From: Baffinella frigidus
Lineage: Eukaryota; Cryptophyceae; Cryptomonadales; Baffinellaceae
Length of the DNA: 16,303 bases
Assembly: GCA_026770585.1 (NCBI GenBank)
Contig: MU646326.1
Coordinates: 947,171 to 963,473, forward strand
Reading direction: 5' to 3'
The notes beneath the pieces were generated by a model that searched no databases, was not told the origin of the DNA, and saw nothing but the letters and a program-made list of their open reading frames with translations. Numbering within the stretch: the first letter of the stretch is position 1; every line of letters begins with the position of its first letter. Positions 13,199-16,303 of this stretch are shown here, piece by piece. The translations under genes and the position numbers were made by a program.

Positions 13199-13281
13199 GG
13201 ACCACCGTAGGGACCTAGGCATAGGCGTACTGTAGGGTCCTAGGGGGGGGGTTGTTTTCTTATGAGCGAGGTACCCCTGTA
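13199..13281. mobile_element. Family CAGGGGTACCTCGCTC, copy 10 (left end missing)
   Basis: Starts at GGACCACCGTAGGGACC directly after copy 9, as copy 7 does after copy 6, and ends CTTATGAGCGAGGTACCCCTG then TA. Confidence 0.87.
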
Positions 13282-13285
13282 CATG

Positions 13286-13308
13286 TACAGGGGTACCTCG
13301 CTATCAAC
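13286..13308. mobile_element. Orphan left end of the CAGGGG family
   Basis: TACAGGGGTACCTCGCTATC lies 4 bases (CATG) after the end of copy 10 and then runs into unrelated DNA. Together the two ends form the palindrome CCCTGTACATGTACAGGG. Confidence 0.8.
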
Positions 13309-13657
13309 ACACGTCTGCCTCCCGATGTTTACTCCCAAGGGCCCACGGCCCCCAACCACACAGCGGGCTACGAAGAGATTTTCGGCCCATGTCGGGCCAC
13401 CTTTCCGTTACCTTATCCGTAGGAACCCCCTCTGCCCCTACGGGTTGCCTACCGTAGGGTTCTAGGTCTTATCGCTTAGGGGTTATTCGAAATCCCTTGG
13501 AAGTCCGCTTTGTGAGCAGGGTGACTTGCCCCGATGTGGTAGAGCACACCGCATACCGTCGATCTACCAGCCCGAGGCGGGCTCGTCCTGGACTAGGTCC
13601 TTACAAACCAAAACGACGCTATCCCCTTTGATTCCGCGACGGCGTGATATGAGGATG
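13309..13657. other. Gene-free stretch with degenerate repeat pieces
   Basis: No coding sequence is recognised. A decayed GCCTACCGTAGGGTTCTAGG lies near 13447. CCCGAGGCGGGCTCGTCC (13570) repeats the 9591 sequence CCCGAGGCGGGCCCGTCC, with GACTAGGTCCTTACA close behind in both. Confidence 0.5.
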
Positions 13658-13796
13658 TCCCTTAAGTGGCCAAAGGGTCTTAAAGTGAACAAGGGGTCTT
13701 AAAGTGGCCAAGGGGTCTTACGACCCACGCCAGGTCCTATGCAGGTCCTAGGGCCCTACGGTAGGGCGTATGGGCCTACTCGCCACTTAAGGGATA
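13658..13796. mobile_element. Family CCCTTAAG, copy 5 (expanded)
   Basis: CCCTTAAGTGGCC at the left and CGCCACTTAAGGGAT at the right. The left half has grown by tandem copying of AAGGGGTCTTAAAGTGGCC (three related units, 13661-13722). The right half is standard. Confidence 0.85.
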
Positions 13797-13856
13797 GTCC
13801 AGGACGAGCCATCCAGCCTCGGGCCGTCATGTCACCTGTACATGGGGCGAGCCCCT

Positions 13857-13959
13857 ATCCCTTAAGTGGCCATGCGGTCAAATTTGACCGCAGAGAGATC
13901 GTAGGCAGGTCCTAGGGCCCTACGGTAGGGCGTATGCGCCTACTCGCCACTTAAGAGAT
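13857..13959. mobile_element. Family CCCTTAAG, copy 6
   Basis: About 99-bp core with AT on both sides: CCCTTAAGTGGCCATGCGG on the left, CGCCACTTAAGAG on the right, internal GGTCAAATTTGACC palindrome and GGTCCTAGGGCCCTACG core. Confidence 0.9.
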
Positions 13960-14221
13960 ATGGCCACATGGCCGAGCCCCTATGATAGGGCACTCGAGGC
14001 GAGCCAGGGCTGCACGGACCCTCGGGGGTCAACATCGGAATGCACTCTTGGCGGGCGCGAGGGCTTGGACGGGAGGCCTCGCCCTAGCCGCCCACGCCCT
14101 AGCGCCGCCGCACTCCCACCTAAGCCCTGGCTAGCGCGACTCAAGGCATCGGAATCCACACAACGTCGGAATCCACATTTGAGTGGCGTTAGGGCTTGGG
14201 CGGGAGGGCGGCGGTCGAGTA
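13960..14221. other. Gene-free stretch with GGGCTTGG repeats
   Basis: Contains AGGGCTTGGACGGGAGGCC near 14059, the inverted ACTCCCACCTAAGCCCTGG near 14113, and GTTAGGGCTTGGGCGGGAGG at 14187. These relate to the C-terminal exon at 14320-14415. The 106-codon plus-strand frame across it has no recognisable domain. Confidence 0.5.
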
Positions 14222-14318
14222 GCGCCCCCCCTCCAGGACCCTACAGTAGGCCTATGCCTAGGGCCCTATGGTGGTCCTAGGGGGTGGGGCGCTTTCTTAT
14301 GAGCGAGGCCCCCCTGTA
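14222..14318. mobile_element. Family CAGGGGTACCTCGCTC, copy 11 (left end missing)
   Basis: Begins GCGCCCCCCCTCCAGGACC and ends CTTATGAGCGAGGCCCCCCTG then TA. It separates two copies of GTTAGGGCTTGGGCGGGAGG (14187 and 14319). Confidence 0.85.
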
Positions 14319-14319
14319 G

Positions 14320-14415
14320 TTAGGGCTTGGGCGGGAGGGCTGCGAGGAAGGACGAGGAGTCGAACTCCTCTTTGTACTGCTCCTCGTCCCACATCTCCTC
14401 TAGCGACTGCATCAC
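14320..14415 (-). pseudogene. Isolated C-terminal exon, unknown protein
   Basis: On the minus strand, CTAATCACAG ends a good acceptor at 14416, followed by 31 codons and TAA at 14322-14320. The peptide opens VMQSLEEMWDEEQYKEEF and ends in SSSFLAALPPKP. Its composition (acidic, amphipathic, no low complexity) and its acceptor of CAG/GTG form, like those of the other genes here, make it look like real coding sequence. No further exon can exist just upstream because the telomere-like block at 14421-14686 begins 5 bases beyond the acceptor. I do not recognise the family. It is a gene tail fused to telomere-like DNA, or an exon whose intron contains that block. Confidence 0.5.
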
Positions 14416-14420
14416 CTGTG

Positions 14421-14686
14421 ATTAGGGTTTTGGGTTTGTTTGGGTTTATTTGAGTTTGTTTGGGTTTGTTTGGGTTTGTTTGGGTTTGCTTGGGTTTATT
14501 CGGGTTTGTTTGGGTGTGTTTGGGTTTGGGTCTGGGGTTTGGGGTTTGGGGTTTGGGGTTTGGGGTTTGGGGTTTGGGGTTTGGGGTTTGGGGCTTGAGG
14601 TTTAGGGTTTAGGGTTTAGGGTTTAGGGTTTAGGATTTAGGGTTTAGGGTTTAGGGTTTAGGGCTTAGAATTTATGGTTTAGGGTC
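14421..14686 (+). repeat. Interstitial telomere-type repeat in three blocks
   Basis: From left to right: TTTGGGTTTG-type units (14430-14530), pure TTTGGGG units (14535-14593), and TTTAGGG units (14599-14685, with a few errors). The G-rich strand reads rightward, as at 2430. Each block is internally uniform. Confidence 0.93.
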
Positions 14687-14759
14687 TTGGCTGCCCAACC
14701 CACAACGTTCCTCGCGTAAACAGGGGGTAGATCCACGCATCCGAGCAACGTACAGGGAC

Positions 14760-14885
14760 TACAGGGGTACCTCGCTCATAAGAACCCCCCCCCCCCTGGG
14801 GCCCTACGGTAGGGCTATGCCTAGGGCCCTATGGGGGGTCCTAGGGGGGGGGGGGGCAGTTTCGTATGCGCGAGGTACCCCTGTA
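14760..14885. mobile_element. Family CAGGGGTACCTCGCTC, copy 12 (complete)
   Basis: About 126 bp with TA both sides: CAGGGGTACCTCGCTCATAA on the left; TATGCGCGAGGTACCCCTG on the right. Long C and G tracts flank the GGGGCCC core. Confidence 0.92.
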
Positions 14886-15180
14886 CTCGAACACATAGGG
14901 CCACATTGCAGCACACCGTAGGTGTGCTGCTAGTTGAGTCAATTATCATCCCCGTACACAACTTGAGTGGATTAGTCAACATGCGTGGGAGTGGGTCCCA
15001 TGACTCATGGGACCTACCGTAGTCAATACCGTAGGCGTAACTACCCTGTATTGACGATGACTAGGCATGCGAGGGGCCCGCCTCCGGAGAGAGCCCCAAG
15101 AGCTCTAGTGAGGCGGGCCTATCCCACGCCCAGGCCTCACTCTAGGCCGATGCATATGCGCCTCGGACCTACGAGAGGTG
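14886..15180. other. Stretch with three strong hairpins, no gene
   Basis: 14908-14930: GCAGCACACC, loop GTA, GGTGTGCTGC. 14994-15014: GGTCCCATGA, loop C, TCATGGGACC. 15075-15119: GGCCCGCCTC and GAGGCGGGCC around 25 bases. All are mismatch-free. A fragment of the GTTAGGCC element core (ACCTACCGTAGTCAATACCG) lies at 15012-15035. Confidence 0.75.
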
Positions 15181-15223
15181 AGTAAGCACGCGCCCCCTAG
15201 TGTCAAAAGTCGAAAGGCCAGAA

Positions 15224-15325
15224 CTAAGTCCAAACTCCTGCAGCGAGGTTCACTTGGCAGAGGATGAGCTGCCACTCTATCGTGGCGGGCTCGTCGCAAG
15301 GCTGATAGACGTTTGAATCACTCAT
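15224..15325 (-). other. Possible small coding ORF or exon, 33 codons
   Basis: Minus strand, ATG at 15325-15323, stop TAG at 15226-15224. The peptide starts MSDSNVYQPCDEPATIEW and has a hydrophobic second half (QLILCQVNLAAGVWT). Composition is protein-like and the start context (TGAAAATGAG) is acceptable. Length is too short to be sure; an internal donor CAA/GTGAAC could make it a first exon. Confidence 0.25.
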
Positions 15326-15424
15326 TTTCAGGCTGGAGAGTAATCAAGATGAGGAAGAAGACAGAGGGTGGGGTGGGGATTCAAAATTGCCTGAGAAAGC
15401 TTTCCCCCCGGGCCCGCCTCGGCA

Positions 15425-15755
15425 TCCGGCTTCGCAGCTGGCGCCTGTTTTTATGGTTCAGGATATACGTTTGAGGGTTCAGAATATATGTCGTAGCTGG
15501 CACCTGCTTTCATGGTTCAGGTTCTATCGTTCAGGATATACGGTTGAGGGTCCAGAATATATCGTAGTTGGCGCCTGCTTCTCCAAGGTCCAGTTTTTAT
15601 GATTCATGATTTACGCTTGAGGATCGGAATCCGGCTTCGCAGCTGGCGCCTGTTCCAGGGTTCAGGATATACGTTTTGAGGGTTCAGAAAATACAGGATA
15701 TACGTTTGAGGCTTCAGAAAATACAGGATATACGTTTGAGGCTTCAGAATATATG
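15425..15755 (+). repeat. GGATATACG / GGCGCCTG repeat array
   Basis: Repeated blocks GTTCAGGATATACGTTTGAGG, CAGAATATATGTCG and CAGCTGGCGCCTG occur from 15425. At 15663-15753 there are three tandem units of about 30 bp (CAGGATATACGTTTGAGGCT then TCAGAAAATA). The GGCGCC palindrome recurs at each larger unit. The open frames through it are repeat-derived. Confidence 0.85.
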
Positions 15756-15842
15756 TCGCAGATGGCGCCTGCTGCCCCAGGGTTCAGCGTTTGTGGTTCA
15801 GGTGAGAAGTTGGAGGGTTCATAATATCGCAGTTGGCGCCTG
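15756..15842 (+). repeat. Left arm of a perfect 87-bp inverted repeat
   Basis: TCGCAGATGGCGCCTGCTGC to CGCAGTTGGCGCCTG; its exact reverse complement is at 16171-16257. The arm grows out of the repeat array to its left. Confidence 0.95.
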
Positions 15843-15979
15843 TTCCTCAAGAGAAAAAGGTGCGTGGATTATCTTCGTATACGTTGTATACTTGGTGATA
15901 TATGACTCTGGGTAGGTGACTCTCTAAAGCGTCTTTCTGCTCTCGCGTGTCGCCTCCCAAATCACGGATCGAAACCAAC

Positions 15980-16057
15980 ATGGCCACCGTGGTGGACAAT
16001 CACTACACCGGACCCTCCTCTTCCACCTATTTTGTTAGTTACATCATATTGTTCTGA
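15980..16057 (+). other. Possible small ORF inside the inverted-repeat loop, 25 codons
   Basis: ATG in good context (ACCAACATGGCC), peptide MATVVDNHYTGPSSSTYF then a short hydrophobic end, stop TGA. It could be a first exon with donor TTTT/GTTAGT at 16034. GGACCCTCC occurs after CACTACACC and again at 16061, so the local sequence is partly repetitive. Function unknown; may be chance. Confidence 0.25.
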
Positions 16058-16170
16058 ACTGGACCCTCCACCTCATCCTGTTAAATTAGCGCTGTTAAGT
16101 CCTGATAAATTAGTCACTCCAAAATCTGGCATGTTGGTTTCAATCCGTAGTCAACGACCCTGTGGGGGGG

Positions 16171-16257
16171 CAGGCGCCAACTGCGATATTATGAACCCTC
16201 CAACTTCTCACCTGAACCACAAACGCTGAACCCTGGGGCAGCAGGCGCCATCTGCGA
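16171..16257 (-). repeat. Right arm of a perfect 87-bp inverted repeat
   Basis: Identical in reverse complement to 15756-15842. The 328-base spacer between arms is not repetitive at large scale. The arm is followed at once by a (TA)n tract. Confidence 0.95.
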
Positions 16258-16268
16258 TATATATATAT

Positions 16269-16303
<35 letters not shown>
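16256..16303. repeat. (TA)n microsatellite
   Basis: Alternating AT to the window end, broken once by AAATA. Confidence 0.97.

Noticed and set aside
13530-13580. TGGTAGAGC A-box-like word
   Set aside because: No matching B-box or cloverleaf follows.
7715-14885. Autonomous transposon
   Set aside because: No open frame long enough for a transposase, and no DDE or reverse-transcriptase motif was seen on either strand.
15387-15602. 71-codon plus-strand frame after an acceptor-like TTTTCAG at 15330
   Set aside because: Most of it translates the GGATATACG repeat array; no conserved protein feature.

Overview
This is nuclear DNA of a eukaryote, very likely a unicellular alga or related protist. 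The evidence is spliceosomal GT-AG introns, a cytosolic ribosomal protein gene of eukaryotic type (RPL23/uL14), a glycogenin-like GT8 glycosyltransferase fragment with a signal peptide, a WD40 gene tail, and telomere-type TTTAGGG repeats lying inside the sequence. The repeat type fits plants, many green algae, dinoflagellates, cryptophytes and some other algae. The lineage cannot be fixed from this window. There is no sign of bacterial, organellar or viral gene organisation.

Layout. 1-575: a CT microsatellite and two small inverted-repeat elements. 575-2570: duplicated unique-looking DNA, then a degenerate tandem array (about 1345-2425) that runs into TTTCGGG/TTTAGGG repeats. 2600-4815: a dense mosaic of short palindromic elements (non-autonomous, MITE-like), at least eight copies from seven or eight families almost end to end. 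5015-5453 (minus): first two coding exons of a GT8 gene, cut off downstream. 5875-7601 (plus): a complete three-exon RPL23 gene, the only gene here that looks clearly intact and functional. 7715-14885: about a dozen copies of one palindromic element (ends CAGGGGTACCTCGCTC, flanked by TA), copies of a second element (ends CCCTTAAG, flanked by AT), a dispersed repeat ending in CCTAAAGGA units, and two more blocks of telomere-like DNA (10004-10545 and 14421-14686). Inside this region lie the C-terminal part of a WD40 gene (about 11556-12289) and one C-terminal exon (14320-14415, minus). 15400-16303: tandem repeats, then a perfect 87-bp inverted repeat and a (TA)n tract.

The genes do not form a pathway. 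The window reads as one housekeeping gene with gene fragments in a repeat-rich, possibly subtelomeric or rearranged setting. No transposase, integrase or reverse transcriptase was seen, so the small elements must be moved by proteins encoded elsewhere. The most interesting signals are: (i) two insertions dated by their empty sites (AATT at 1655-1798, AT at 12907-13005); (ii) unrelated terminal repeats wrapped around a shared internal core of CCTAGG/GGGCCC/CTACNGTAG words; (iii) every gene intron seen being phase 0 with acceptor CAG followed by GT, including a WD40 intron that carries terminal inverted repeats and a 13-bp direct repeat at its splice sites, as expected of an introner-like element; and (iv) telomere-like blocks in both orientations.
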